64,000 bases of DNA from Streptomyces asoensis (lineage in GTDB: Bacteria > Actinomycetota > Actinomycetes > Streptomycetales > Streptomycetaceae): positions 1,736,001 through 1,800,000 of the forward strand of contig NZ_BNEB01000005.1 in NCBI RefSeq assembly GCF_016860545.1, written 5' to 3'. Below the pieces are notes generated by a model, which saw only the letters and a program-made list of their open reading frames with translations, searched no databases and was not told the DNA's origin. Each line of letters starts with the position of its first letter. Positions within the stretch are counted from its first letter, which is position 1. Below, piece after piece: positions 35,496 through 43,906 of this stretch. A program made the translations under genes and the position numbers.

Positions 35496-35692
35496 CCGTC
35501 AGACCCTCTCATCTCCCACGGCCGCGCGGGCGACGGGGGGTCGGTGGGCACCGTTCCGCACAGCTCACGACAGGTCAGGGCGGAGGTGTCCTCCCGTGAC
35601 GGCGGCCGGACGTCACACCGCGCGCACGGGTACGGGGGGCGAGGCACCAGGGGCCTGCGGAACGCGGGAGCAGGGCGCGTTCGCGCCGGTGG

Positions 35693-38032
35693 TCAGAGGT
35701 CGTCCGCCGTACCGAGGCCGGTGAGGGCGCCGACCGGGTCCGGGTCGGGTGTGCCGCGCGGCCACCAGTCGTCCTGCCCGGGTTCCGATTCGTACGCGTA
35801 CCACAACCCGTCCTGTCCGAAGCGGAGTTGGACATGGCCCCGGGGGTGGGTCAGGTGGTTGCGGCGCGGCCGGAACGCGGGGAGGTCGGCGGCGAGGAGG
35901 AGGGGCCGGGCCCGGTCGAAGCGCCCGGCGGGCGGATCCCAGGTCTCCTCCAGGACGGTGAGCCCCTCCGGCCCGCCCTGCCGCCACGCGGCCACGGCCC
36001 GGGCCAGATCGGAAGGGGTGCGCCCGACGGCGGCGGCGAGCGCGGCGTAGAGGGCCCGGGTGGAGACGGTGAGCCCGGAACCGGGGCGGGACGCGGCGAG
36101 CCGGACGGCGTCCCGCCACAGGTCGAGTTCGCCGATCTCGTCGTGGCCGGTGGCCAGCAGGGCGTGCGCACGGGCGGCCGCGTCGGTCGCGAGGTGGTCC
36201 AGTGCGAAGGAGTCGGGGCCGTCGGGCGCGGAGGGATAGGCCGGGGGCTGCTCCGGATGCGGCGGCACCGGCAGCGGCGCGGGCAGCGGCGGGAGCGTGC
36301 GTGCGGCCAGGGCCTCGGCCGCCCGCACGCCCGGCAGGGGCTCCGGGTCCTGCTGCTGCGCGGCACGGGCCGCCCGGGTGGCGTTACGGCGGGACAGCGC
36401 GTCCAGCACCTCGCGTTCGCCCCGGCCGCGCAGCAGGAGCAGCACGAACGGGTCGGCGTCGAGCAGCCGCGCGGTCTGGTAGCACAGGGCCGCCGCGTGC
36501 TTGCAGGGGTGTCCTCGGTCGGGGCAGCTGCACTGCGGCTCCAGATCGCCGGGCCCCGGCAGCAGCGGCACCCCGCAGTCGGCGAGGGACTCGGGCATCT
36601 CCTTGTCGAGCAGCGCGGCGATGTGGCCGGGCCGCTCGACGGCCGCCTCCAGGAACCGCTCCCAGTCCGCGTCGCCCAGCGTGCGCAGCCGCACCTGCAC
36701 ACGGTAGGGACGCGGACGGCTGCCCTGCACGTACGCCAGGACGAGCCCGGGGGTCACCGTGATCGCGTCCACGCTCCCGCGCTCCGCGTAGCCGCGTCCG
36801 CGGGCCAGGCGCTTCAGGTCGAGGGCGCCCTCCTCGAGCGCGGTCACCCAGGCGTTGCCCCACCAGGTGCCGGCGAACGGCCCGTCCGCGCGGGGCGGGA
36901 ACGCCGGGAACGTACGCCGGTGATCACCGTCGCGCGCGGGGGCGCCCATGGAGCGGGGCGAGTGAGCGGGCTCCGGAGCGCCCCGAAGGGCGTCGGACGG
37001 CTCGGTGCGGGGTGCGGGTTCGGGTGCGGGTTCCGGTGGGAGCCGGTCGCCGGAGGGCGCCGCGGGCACCGTCACAGCGCCGAGGGCCGTCCCGTCGGCG
37101 ACGGCGTCGGGGGCGGTCTCCTGGGACACGGCCCCGCCGCCGGTGACCGCGTCGGGCTCGGCCGGGTCCTCCGGCGGCATGCGGAAGGCGCCCGCGAGCA
37201 TCTCCCGTACGGCGCGCGCCCGCCCGTCGGCGACGGGATCGCGGGTGCGGTCGGGCCGCCGGACTTCGGCCGGACGTACGTCGGTTCGGGGACGCCGGGC
37301 ATCCTCCGCCGTCCTGCGGCCCGTCCGGAGCCGGCCTCCGGCAGCGGCCTGCCGGGCCTCCGCCTCCTGCCGGGCCTCCGCGCGTGCCGCACGCAGTGCC
37401 TCGCGGGCCGCGTCCCCGGGCCTCGGCGGCGGGGACGCCTGGGCGGACCGGGTCCCGGCGTCCGCCGATGCGGCGTCCTCGGACCGTGCGCCGTCGGCGG
37501 TGGTCTCCCCTGACGGGGTGCTTCCCGGATCGTCCCCCTGCGGGGTGCCCCCCGGCTGCGCGGAAGCCCGCACGGAGTCGGCGGCCGCGGCCGCCGGGTC
37601 GGCGGGAGCGCCCGCGGCCGGCTCCCCGGCGAGGGGATCCCCGGGGGCGCCGACGCCCGCCGTGGCCACGGTTTCCGGCACGGACCCCGGCTCCGGTACG
37701 AACCCGGGCTCAGGTACGGCCCCGGGCCCCGTGACGGACCCGGGCTGCCGCCTGGGAGCGGTGTCCGCCGGGGGTGCGGAGGCCGGGCGGCGCAGAGCGG
37801 CGCGGGCCGCGTCCGCGGGACGGGAGGCGGGCGAGGACACGGGCGCGGGAGCCGCGGCGGGATCGCCCCGCCGCTGCGGAGGCTCGGGAGACGGAGCCAC
37901 GGACGGCTGCGGTTCCTGGGCGCCTTCCCGGGCCGCGCGCAGTGCCCGGCGGGCCTCGGCGGCGGGGCCGGTGTCCGTCTCCCGAGCGGTGTCGGGCGCA
38001 ACGGGGGTGCCGTCGTCCTCGGTCCCGTCCAT
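35693..38032 (-). CDS. SWIM zinc-finger protein with a long disordered N-terminus
   Basis: 779 residues. Residues 1-370 are low complexity, rich in Ala, Pro and Arg, with repeats of the form REALRAAR. From about 385 (FAGTWWGNAWVTALEE) a folded region begins; the SWIM motif CSCPDRGHPCKHAAAL (CxC-x5-CxH) lies near residue 510, followed by conserved C-terminal sequence with WRQGGPEGL and a final FGQDGLWYAYE. SWIM domains bind DNA or proteins. The ATG overlaps the stop of the SNF2 helicase by one base (TGATG), and the two are commonly paired in actinobacteria. Confidence 0.9.
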   Translation of the reverse strand: MDGTEDDGTPVAPDTARETDTGPAAEARRALRAAREGAQEPQPSVAPSPEPPQRRGDPAAAPAPVSSPASRPADAARAALRRPASAPPADTAPRRQPGSVTGPGAVPEPGFVPEPGSVPETVATAGVGAPGDPLAGEPAAGAPADPAAAAADSVRASAQPGGTPQGDDPGSTPSGETTADGARSEDAASADAGTRSAQASPPPRPGDAAREALRAARAEARQEAEARQAAAGGRLRTGRRTAEDARRPRTDVRPAEVRRPDRTRDPVADGRARAVREMLAGAFRMPPEDPAEPDAVTGGGAVSQETAPDAVADGTALGAVTVPAAPSGDRLPPEPAPEPAPRTEPSDALRGAPEPAHSPRSMGAPARDGDHRRTFPAFPPRADGPFAGTWWGNAWVTALEEGALDLKRLARGRGYAERGSVDAITVTPGLVLAYVQGSRPRPYRVQVRLRTLGDADWERFLEAAVERPGHIAALLDKEMPESLADCGVPLLPGPGDLEPQCSCPDRGHPCKHAAALCYQTARLLDADPFVLLLLRGRGEREVLDALSRRNATRAARAAQQQDPEPLPGVRAAEALAARTLPPLPAPLPVPPHPEQPPAYPSAPDGPDSFALDHLATDAAARAHALLATGHDEIGELDLWRDAVRLAASRPGSGLTVSTRALYAALAAAVGRTPSDLARAVAAWRQGGPEGLTVLEETWDPPAGRFDRARPLLLAADLPAFRPRRNHLTHPRGHVQLRFGQDGLWYAYESEPGQDDWWPRGTPDPDPVGALTGLGTADDL

Positions 38033-40875
38033 CACGCCTCCCTCCGGAGCCGGACCAGGTCGGACAGTTCGCGGTCCGTGAGTTCGGTGAGGGCGGACTC
38101 GCCGGAGCCGAGGATCGCGTCGGCCAGGGCGCGCTTCGCGTGGAGCATCTCGGCGATGCGGTCCTCGACCGTGCCCTCGGTGATGAGCCGGTGCACCTGG
38201 ACGGGCTGGGTCTGGCCGATGCGGTAGGCACGGTCGGTCGCCTGTTCCTCCACCGCCGGGTTCCACCAGCGGTCGAAGTGCACGACATGGCCCGCGCGGG
38301 TGAGGTTGAGTCCGGTCCCGGCGGCCTTCAGGGAGAGGACGAGCACGGGTGTCGCGCCCTCCTGGAAGCGGTCGACCATCCGCTCCCGCTCGGGTACCGG
38401 CGTACCGCCGTGCAGCAGGTCGACGGGGACCGCGCGGGCGGCGAGGTGGGCGGTGATCAGGCGTGCCATGCCGACGTACTGGGTGAAGACGAGGGCCGAG
38501 CCGTCCTCGGCGAGAACCGTGTCCAGCAGCTCGTCGAGCAGGGTGAGTTTGCCGGAGCGGGCGGCCAGGGAGTCCCCGACGGACGCGGCCTCCTCCTTGA
38601 GGTAGAGGGCCGGGTGGTCGCAGATCTGCTTGAGCGCGCCCAGGAGCTTCAGCACCAGCCCGCGGCGGGCGATGCCGTCCGCCGTCTCGATGGCGAGCAG
38701 CGACTCCCGCACCACCGCCTCGTACAGGGCCGCCTGTTCACGGGTGAGGGGCACCGGACGGTCGGTCTCGGTCTTGGGCGGCAGCTCGGGCACGATGCCG
38801 GGGTCGGACTTCTTGCGGCGCAGGAGGAACGGGCGCACCAGCCTGGCCAGGCGCTCCACCGCCTGCTCGTCCTCGCCGTTCTCGACGGCGCGCGCGTGCC
38901 GGGCGCGGAAGGACTTCAGGGGGCCGAGGAGTCCGGGTGTCGTCCAGTCGAGCAGGGCCCAGAGTTCGGAGAGGTTGTTCTCGACCGGGGTGCCCGTCAG
39001 CGCCACGCGCGCGGGGGTCGGGATGGTGCGCAGGGCCTTGGCCGTGGCGGAGAAGGGGTTCTTCACGTGCTGGACCTCGTCCGCGACGACCATCCCCCAG
39101 GCCTGTCCGGCCAGGGACGGCGCCGCCGAGCGCATGGTGCCGTACGTGGTGAGGACGAAGCCGCCGCGCAGGTCCGCCAGGGTGCGGTCGGGGCCGTGGA
39201 AGCGGCGGACGGGGACGCCGGGCGCGAAGCGCTCGATCTCGCGCTGCCAGTTGCCGAGGAGGGAGGCCGGGCAGACCACCAGGGTCGGTTCGGGGCGGGC
39301 CCGCTTCAGGTGCAGCGCGATGACGGTGATCGTCTTGCCGAGGCCCATGTCGTCGGCGAGGCAGCCGCCGAGGCCGAGGGAGGTCATGAGGTCCAGCCAG
39401 GCCAGGCCGCGCAGCTGGTAGTCGCGCAGGGTCGCGTGCAGTCCCGCGGGGGGCTGCGCGGGGTGCACGCCGGTGGTGAGGCGGTCCCGCAAGGTGGCCA
39501 GGGCGCCGACGGGAACGGCCTCGACGCTCTCGCCGTCGACCTCCGCGGTGCCGCTCAGGGCGACGGCCAGGGCGTCGACGGGGTCCAGCAGACCCAGCTC
39601 CCGTTTGCGGGCCTTGCGGACGAGCGCCGGGTCGACGAGGACCCACTGGTCGCGGAGCCGGACCACCGGGCGGTGGGCCTCCGCCAGGGTGTCCATCTCG
39701 GCCTCGCTGAGCGGCTCGCCGCCGAGCGCCAGCTGCCAGCGGAACCGGAGCAGTTCCTCGCTCTCGAAGAAGCCCGTGCCGTCGGTCGCGGAACCGGGCG
39801 CGGGCCGCACCACCGCGGCCGCGCTGAGGTCCTGCGCCAGGTCCCTCGGCCAGTGCACGGCGACCCCGGCGGCCGCGAGCCGGGTGGCCGCGACGCCGAG
39901 CAGCTCGCCCAGTTCGTCCTCGGACAGGGCCAGGACGTCCGGCGTGTCCCGTTCGGCGAGCCGGGCGAGCGGCGGCCAGACGCGGGCCGCGCGCCGGACG
40001 GCGAGGGCGGCGTCCACGCGGGCGCGCGGCCCGAAGGACGCGTCCGCCTCACCCGCCCACAGGGCCGCCGCGTCGGTCATCAGGGTGGGGTCGGCGAGGC
40101 TGTGCACCTGGACGACGGCCGCGCCCGCGCGGCGCGTCCCCTCGCCGTCGTCGACCCGGTCGAACATGTCGTACGCGGAGAGGTCGAGGCGGAGCGAGAC
40201 CCGGACGCCCGCGTCCATCCCCGCGGCGACCTCGGCGGCCCAGTCGTGCGCGCCGGGCAGCCGCTGGGGGCGGCGGTCCGCGAAGGGCCTACCGCAGGCG
40301 TGGGGCGCGGCCGGGGTGCGGGGCAGGGTGTCCGCCACGGCGTCCAGGAAGGCCCGCATCAGGGCCTCGGGCCGGGGCAGCCGCAGCGCTCCGGAGCCGG
40401 GGAGCGGCACGGCGTGTCCCTCGTACGGGAGTGCGGCGGCGACCGCGCGCAGGTGGGCGACGTCCTCCGGGTCCAGGGGGCCGGCCCGCCAGGCGTCGTG
40501 TCCGGCGGGTGTCAGGCCGGGCAGCAGGCGGCCCCGTGCGGTGAGCCGCAGGGCGTGCAGCGCGGCCGCGCCCCAGCAGGCGGTCGCGGGGTGGGCGGCG
40601 GGGTCGCGGCGGGCCCGCACGAGCAGCGGGAGCGCCCGGTCGAGCGGGAGGGAGAGGGCGGGCACCTGCGCCCGGCGGATGGACGACCCGTGGCGCCGGA
40701 CGACGGTCAGTTCCGTGCGCTGCGCGTCGGCCGCGGCGGGCAGGGTGCCGTCCGCCGGGTCCCAGAAGGCGACCCGCCCCTCGCGCGGGAGCGGGGCGGG
40801 CAGGAACAGGGCCGCGAGTCGTACGGGAACGGCTGCGGGCCCGGCCTCGACCGCGCCCTCGGTCATGACGCCCAT
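38032..40875 (-). CDS. SNF2-family DEAD/DEAH-like helicase
   Basis: 947 residues. The N-terminal ~450 residues are a bacterial SNF2-associated region. The ATPase core has DYQLRGLAWLDLM, motif I DDMGLGKTITVIAL, motif II DEVQH, motif III LTGTPVENN, then LVFTQYVGMARLI, SLKAAGTGLNLTRA and the motif VI region ATDRAYRIGQ. Probably remodels protein-DNA or RNA polymerase complexes. ATG 40875 and ATG 40866 are both possible; the second has better spacing from AAGG. Forms a unit with the SWIM gene. Confidence 0.93.
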   Translation of the reverse strand: MGVMTEGAVEAGPAAVPVRLAALFLPAPLPREGRVAFWDPADGTLPAAADAQRTELTVVRRHGSSIRRAQVPALSLPLDRALPLLVRARRDPAAHPATACWGAAALHALRLTARGRLLPGLTPAGHDAWRAGPLDPEDVAHLRAVAAALPYEGHAVPLPGSGALRLPRPEALMRAFLDAVADTLPRTPAAPHACGRPFADRRPQRLPGAHDWAAEVAAGMDAGVRVSLRLDLSAYDMFDRVDDGEGTRRAGAAVVQVHSLADPTLMTDAAALWAGEADASFGPRARVDAALAVRRAARVWPPLARLAERDTPDVLALSEDELGELLGVAATRLAAAGVAVHWPRDLAQDLSAAAVVRPAPGSATDGTGFFESEELLRFRWQLALGGEPLSEAEMDTLAEAHRPVVRLRDQWVLVDPALVRKARKRELGLLDPVDALAVALSGTAEVDGESVEAVPVGALATLRDRLTTGVHPAQPPAGLHATLRDYQLRGLAWLDLMTSLGLGGCLADDMGLGKTITVIALHLKRARPEPTLVVCPASLLGNWQREIERFAPGVPVRRFHGPDRTLADLRGGFVLTTYGTMRSAAPSLAGQAWGMVVADEVQHVKNPFSATAKALRTIPTPARVALTGTPVENNLSELWALLDWTTPGLLGPLKSFRARHARAVENGEDEQAVERLARLVRPFLLRRKKSDPGIVPELPPKTETDRPVPLTREQAALYEAVVRESLLAIETADGIARRGLVLKLLGALKQICDHPALYLKEEAASVGDSLAARSGKLTLLDELLDTVLAEDGSALVFTQYVGMARLITAHLAARAVPVDLLHGGTPVPERERMVDRFQEGATPVLVLSLKAAGTGLNLTRAGHVVHFDRWWNPAVEEQATDRAYRIGQTQPVQVHRLITEGTVEDRIAEMLHAKRALADAILGSGESALTELTDRELSDLVRLRREA

Positions 40876-41014
40876 GCCTTGTGTCCACCTCCCGCCCGTC
40901 TGCCGGATCAGTCGTCTTCGACTCTACGGGCGGGGTCTGACAATCGGTCCCGCAGGCCTGCCCGGGCCGACAGTTCGCGCGGCCGCGGGCGGGCCGAGCA
41001 GCGGCGGGGTCCGG

Positions 41015-41608
41015 TCAGGGGACCGTGCGCGAGACGACGTAGACGAAGGGGTAGATCGCGTTGCCGGTGTTCACCACGATGTCCAGCGTCGGCATGGGCC
41101 GCTTCTGCTCGTGGACGATGCCGAAGTCGTCGCCGGGCCGCGAGCCGGCGCCCGTGAACTTCCAGCCGGTGATCTCCTGGTCGCGGGCGCTGATGGTGAT
41201 GTCGCCCTTCTTCAGCTCGGCCCGGGTGACGCCGATCTCCGCGAGGAACTGGTCGAGGCCGACCTGGGTGGTCTGGAACTGCGCGTAGAGACGGCTGGTC
41301 TTCCAGTTGTTCGTCTCGTAGTAGGCGACCTGGTTCGACGGGTGCGGGATAGGCACCTGGTACAGGCGGCGCTGGACCTTGGACGGCCAGCCCTCGGTGA
41401 GACCGGTGGCCGAGTACTTGGCCTCCTTGTCCTTGCCGCTGTCGCGGCTCTGGTTGGCGGAGATCACCAGGTAGCCGGCCGGGACACCGATGAGCAGCAC
41501 GATGATCAGCAGGGTGAGGGCCCTGCGCCGGACGACGTGCCGGCGGTCCTCGGGCGGGCGGGGCGGCTCGTCGGGGGACGCGGCCTGGCGGGGCAGCGGT
41601 GCGGTCAT
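41015..41608 (-). CDS. Single-pass membrane protein of unknown function
   Basis: 197 residues: a proline-rich cytoplasmic start, one membrane helix at about 30-50 (ALTLLIIVLLIGVPAGYLVI) and a ~145-residue outer domain with NQVAYYETNNWKTSRLYAQF and YPFVYVVSRTVP. No family was recognised. The start codon lies in the first copy of a 38-bp tandem repeat whose other end carries the stop of the ROK gene, 111 bases upstream. Confidence 0.75.
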   Translation of the reverse strand: MTAPLPRQAASPDEPPRPPEDRRHVVRRRALTLLIIVLLIGVPAGYLVISANQSRDSGKDKEAKYSATGLTEGWPSKVQRRLYQVPIPHPSNQVAYYETNNWKTSRLYAQFQTTQVGLDQFLAEIGVTRAELKKGDITISARDQEITGWKFTGAGSRPGDDFGIVHEQKRPMPTLDIVVNTGNAIYPFVYVVSRTVP

Positions 41609-41738
41609 GCGGTGTCCCGGGTGGTGCGGGGCGGTGCGGTGGTCATGCGGTGTCCTGGGTCGTGCCGGGTGGTGCGGGGCTCACGCGGTGTCCTGGGTCG
41701 TGCCGGGTGGTGCGGGGCTCACGCGGTGTCCTGGGTGC
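41605..41738 (-). repeat. 38-bp tandem repeat, about 3.5 copies
   Basis: Copies start at 41605, 41643, 41681 and 41719 (the last partial), each opening tcaCGCGGTGTCCTGGG or tcaTGCGGTGTC. Copies 2 and 3 are almost identical; copy 1 has diverged. On the minus strand each copy encodes the ACC-CAG-GAC-ACC-GC tail of the ROK kinase followed by TGA or ATGA. The copy at 41719 carries the true stop; the copy at 41605 supplies the ATG of the next gene. Confidence 0.9.
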
Positions 41739-42867
41739 GGCGGGCGGCCTCCGTGAACCGTTCGAAGCGCTCGAAGCGCTCCACGCGGCGGCGCTTGGCG
41801 CGGCGGAAGCGGCGGGCGACCAGCCGGGCCAGGTCGGCGGCGCCGACCATACCGGCCTCGGGGCCGAGCTGGGCCCGCACGATACGGGCCTCGGGACGGT
41901 AGCCGCGGCCGGTGAGCTGACGCTTGAAGGCGTCCCGCGCGGGGCTGATGAGGAGGTCGTCGGCGGCCGAGACACCGCCGCCGATCACGAAGCAGGACGG
42001 GTCGAGGGCGGCCGCCAGGTTGGCGATGCCGACCCCGAGCCACTGGCCGATGTCCTGGAGCAGCTCGATGCACATCGCGTCGCCCTCGCGGGCCAGCTCG
42101 GTGATCATGGGCCCGGTGATGTCGCCGATGTTGCCCTTGACGTGCTCGATGATGCCGTACGCGACCGGGGAGTCGGCGGCGGCCAGTTCGCGGGCCTCCC
42201 GCACGAGCGCGTTGCCCGAGCTGTACTGCTCCCAGCAGCCGCGGTTCCCGCACGGGCAGCGGTGGCCGCCGGGTACCGCCTGCATGTGGCCGAACTCGCC
42301 GGCGACGCCGTACTTGCCGCGCTTGACCTGGCCGTCCTCCAGGATCGCGCCGCCGATGCCGGTGCCGAGGGTGATCATGACGAGGTGGTCCTCGCCGCGT
42401 CCCGCGCCGAAGCGCCACTCGGCCCAGGCGGCGGTGTTGGCGTCGTTGTCCACCAGGACGGGGACCGACAGGCGGCCGGAGAGGCGGTCGCGCAGCGGCT
42501 CGTTGCGCCAGGACAGGTGCGGCGCGAACAGCACGCGGTTGCGGTCGGCGTCGACCCAGCCGGCCGCGCCGATGCCCACGGCGTGCACGTCGTGGCGGTC
42601 GGACAGGTCGAGGACCAGCTCGACGATGGTGTCCTCGACGACCTTGGGGCTCTTGGACTTGTCCGGCGTCTCGGTGCGCAGTTTCTCCAGGATGTTGCCG
42701 TCGGCGTCGACGACCCCCGCCATCACCTTGGTGCCGCCGATGTCGATGCCGACCGTGGGCACCCGGGGTGCGGTGAGGTGCGACCTGCGCTCCCTCGTGC
42801 CCACGGTGCGCAGTGCGGTGGCGCGGCGGGAGCCGATGGGGGCCGTGAAGTTGCCGTAGGTGCTCAT
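41719..42867 (-). CDS. ROK-family sugar kinase (glucokinase-like)
   Basis: Phosphorylates glucose or a related sugar. 382 residues: ATP-binding GIDIGGTKVMAGVVD near residue 42, VDNDANTAAWAEW, LGTGIGGAI, and the ROK zinc site H-x-CPCGNRGCWEQYSSG. Residues 1-38 and a basic tail after residue 355 (RRFRRAKRRRVERFERFERF) extend beyond typical ROK kinases. Two TTGTCCGGACA palindromes lie 116-148 bases upstream, next to the HutC/GntR gene. Its stop lies in the tandem repeat. Whether glucose is the substrate is not certain. Confidence 0.9.
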   Translation of the reverse strand: MSTYGNFTAPIGSRRATALRTVGTRERRSHLTAPRVPTVGIDIGGTKVMAGVVDADGNILEKLRTETPDKSKSPKVVEDTIVELVLDLSDRHDVHAVGIGAAGWVDADRNRVLFAPHLSWRNEPLRDRLSGRLSVPVLVDNDANTAAWAEWRFGAGRGEDHLVMITLGTGIGGAILEDGQVKRGKYGVAGEFGHMQAVPGGHRCPCGNRGCWEQYSSGNALVREARELAAADSPVAYGIIEHVKGNIGDITGPMITELAREGDAMCIELLQDIGQWLGVGIANLAAALDPSCFVIGGGVSAADDLLISPARDAFKRQLTGRGYRPEARIVRAQLGPEAGMVGAADLARLVARRFRRAKRRRVERFERFERFTEAARRTQDTA

Positions 42868-42982
42868 CGTCGCCGATTCTGCCTCACCCTCCCGCCGGGT
42901 GCCGAGCCGGGCGAACAACGGGGGCGCCCTTCGCACACCCGTCGCGAGGCCCCTCCCGGGGGCGGAACGCCCGTCGTCGGCG

Positions 42983-43015
42983 TTGTCCGGACATGCGGTC
43001 ACCTTGTCCGGACAA
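42983..43015. promoter_or_regulatory. Paired TTGTCCGGACA palindromes upstream of the ROK kinase
   Basis: TTGTCCGGACAT at 42983-42994 and TTGTCCGGACAA at 43004-43015, 21 bases (two helical turns) apart. The core TGTCCGGACA is a perfect palindrome. A third copy is at 43854. Likely operators of the HutC/GntR regulator between them. Confidence 0.65.
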
Positions 43016-43039
43016 TACGACCCGACCGGCTCCGGTCGG

Positions 43040-43804
43040 TCAGGGGCGGACGAGCAGCTGGAACTCGAAGGAGTAGCGGGTCGGCCGGTAGATGTGGTCG
43101 CCGTACTCGACCGCGCGGCCGGTGTCGTCGTAGGTGGTGCGCTGCATGGTGAGCAGGGGCGCGCCCTCCTCCTCGGCGAGCCGCTCGGCCTCCGCGGCGG
43201 TGGCGGCGCGGGCGCCGATGGACTGGCGCGCGCTGTGCAGGGTGATCCCGGCGGCCCTCATCAGGCGGTACAGACCGGTGGCCTGGAGCTGCGCGCTGTC
43301 GAGGTCCAGCAGGCCGGAGGGGATGTGGTTGCACAGGTACGCCATCGGCTCCCCGTGCGCCAGCCGCAGCCGCTCGACCCGGTGGACGTCACTGCCCTCC
43401 GCCACCGCGAGGGCCGCCGCGACCTCGGCCGACGCCGGGACCACGGTGTTGACCAGGACCGTCGTCGCCGGACGCTGTCCCGCGGCCTCCAGGTCGTCGT
43501 AGAGGCTGCTGAGTTCGAGCGGGCGTTTGACCTGGCTGTGCACGACCTGCGTACCGACGCCCCGGCGGCGCACCAGGAGGCCCTTGTCGACGAGCGACTG
43601 GATCGCCTGGCGCACGGTGGGCCGGGACAGGCCGAGCCGTGCCGCGAGTTCGATCTCGTTGCCCAGCAGGCTGCCGGGAGTGAGCGATCCGTGCTCGATG
43701 GCCGCCTCCAGCTGCTGGGCCAGCTGGAAGTACAACGGCACCGGCGAGCTTCGGTCCACACGGAGTTCGAGCTGCACGGTCGGGTCCACCTCTGGTTTCG
43801 GCAC
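43040..43804 (-). CDS. GntR-family regulator, HutC subfamily
   Basis: 254 residues: winged helix with VPLYFQLAQQLEAAIEHGSL, NEIELAARLGLSRPTVRQAI and GLLVRRRGVGTQVV, then a UTRA effector domain (about 95-245) with RVERLRLAHGEPMAYL and LLTMQRTTYDDTGRAVEYG. The GTG at 43804 is the first start giving a family-like N-terminus. UTRA domains bind small ligands, often sugar phosphates or amino acids. Flanked on both sides by TTGTCCGGACA sites, which suggests control of itself, the ROK kinase and the Gfo/Idh gene. Confidence 0.92.
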   Translation of the reverse strand: MPKPEVDPTVQLELRVDRSSPVPLYFQLAQQLEAAIEHGSLTPGSLLGNEIELAARLGLSRPTVRQAIQSLVDKGLLVRRRGVGTQVVHSQVKRPLELSSLYDDLEAAGQRPATTVLVNTVVPASAEVAAALAVAEGSDVHRVERLRLAHGEPMAYLCNHIPSGLLDLDSAQLQATGLYRLMRAAGITLHSARQSIGARAATAAEAERLAEEEGAPLLTMQRTTYDDTGRAVEYGDHIYRPTRYSFEFQLLVRP

Positions 43805-43853
43805 GGGCCGAGCGTAGCTCCGTGGCCGGTTGACGGGAAGTTGTGCAGTTCGG

Positions 43854-43865
43854 TTGTCCGGACAT
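43854..43865. promoter_or_regulatory. TTGTCCGGACAT palindrome between gntR and the Gfo/Idh gene
   Basis: Third copy of the TTGTCCGGACA element, 41 bases before the dehydrogenase ATG and 49 bases before the divergent regulator GTG, so one site could serve both promoters. Confidence 0.6.
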
Positions 43866-43906
43866 GCGCATTGACAGCGCGCGGCCTGCGACGTCACTTT
43901 TGTTTC

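Larger units (their letters stand above)
34090..35692. other. Gene-poor region with pseudogene remnants
   Basis: About 1.6 kb without an intact gene and with less regular codon bias than its surroundings. It includes the GNAT and PcaD-like remnants listed separately. Other open frames, including a minus-strand frame near 34300-34450 with GGCIGLPEATLHNTGDTVLA, look partly protein-like but could not be assigned. Confidence 0.65.

Noticed and set aside
37774..41157. 1127-codon open frame on the plus strand opposite the SWIM/SNF2 genes
   Set aside because: Antisense to two genes with clear motifs; composition is Gly/Arg/Ala-rich without any domain, a GC-bias shadow.
41719..42867. ROK protein as a ROK-type transcription repressor
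   Set aside because: It has no helix-turn-helix before the ROK domain; the ATP site and zinc site fit a kinase.
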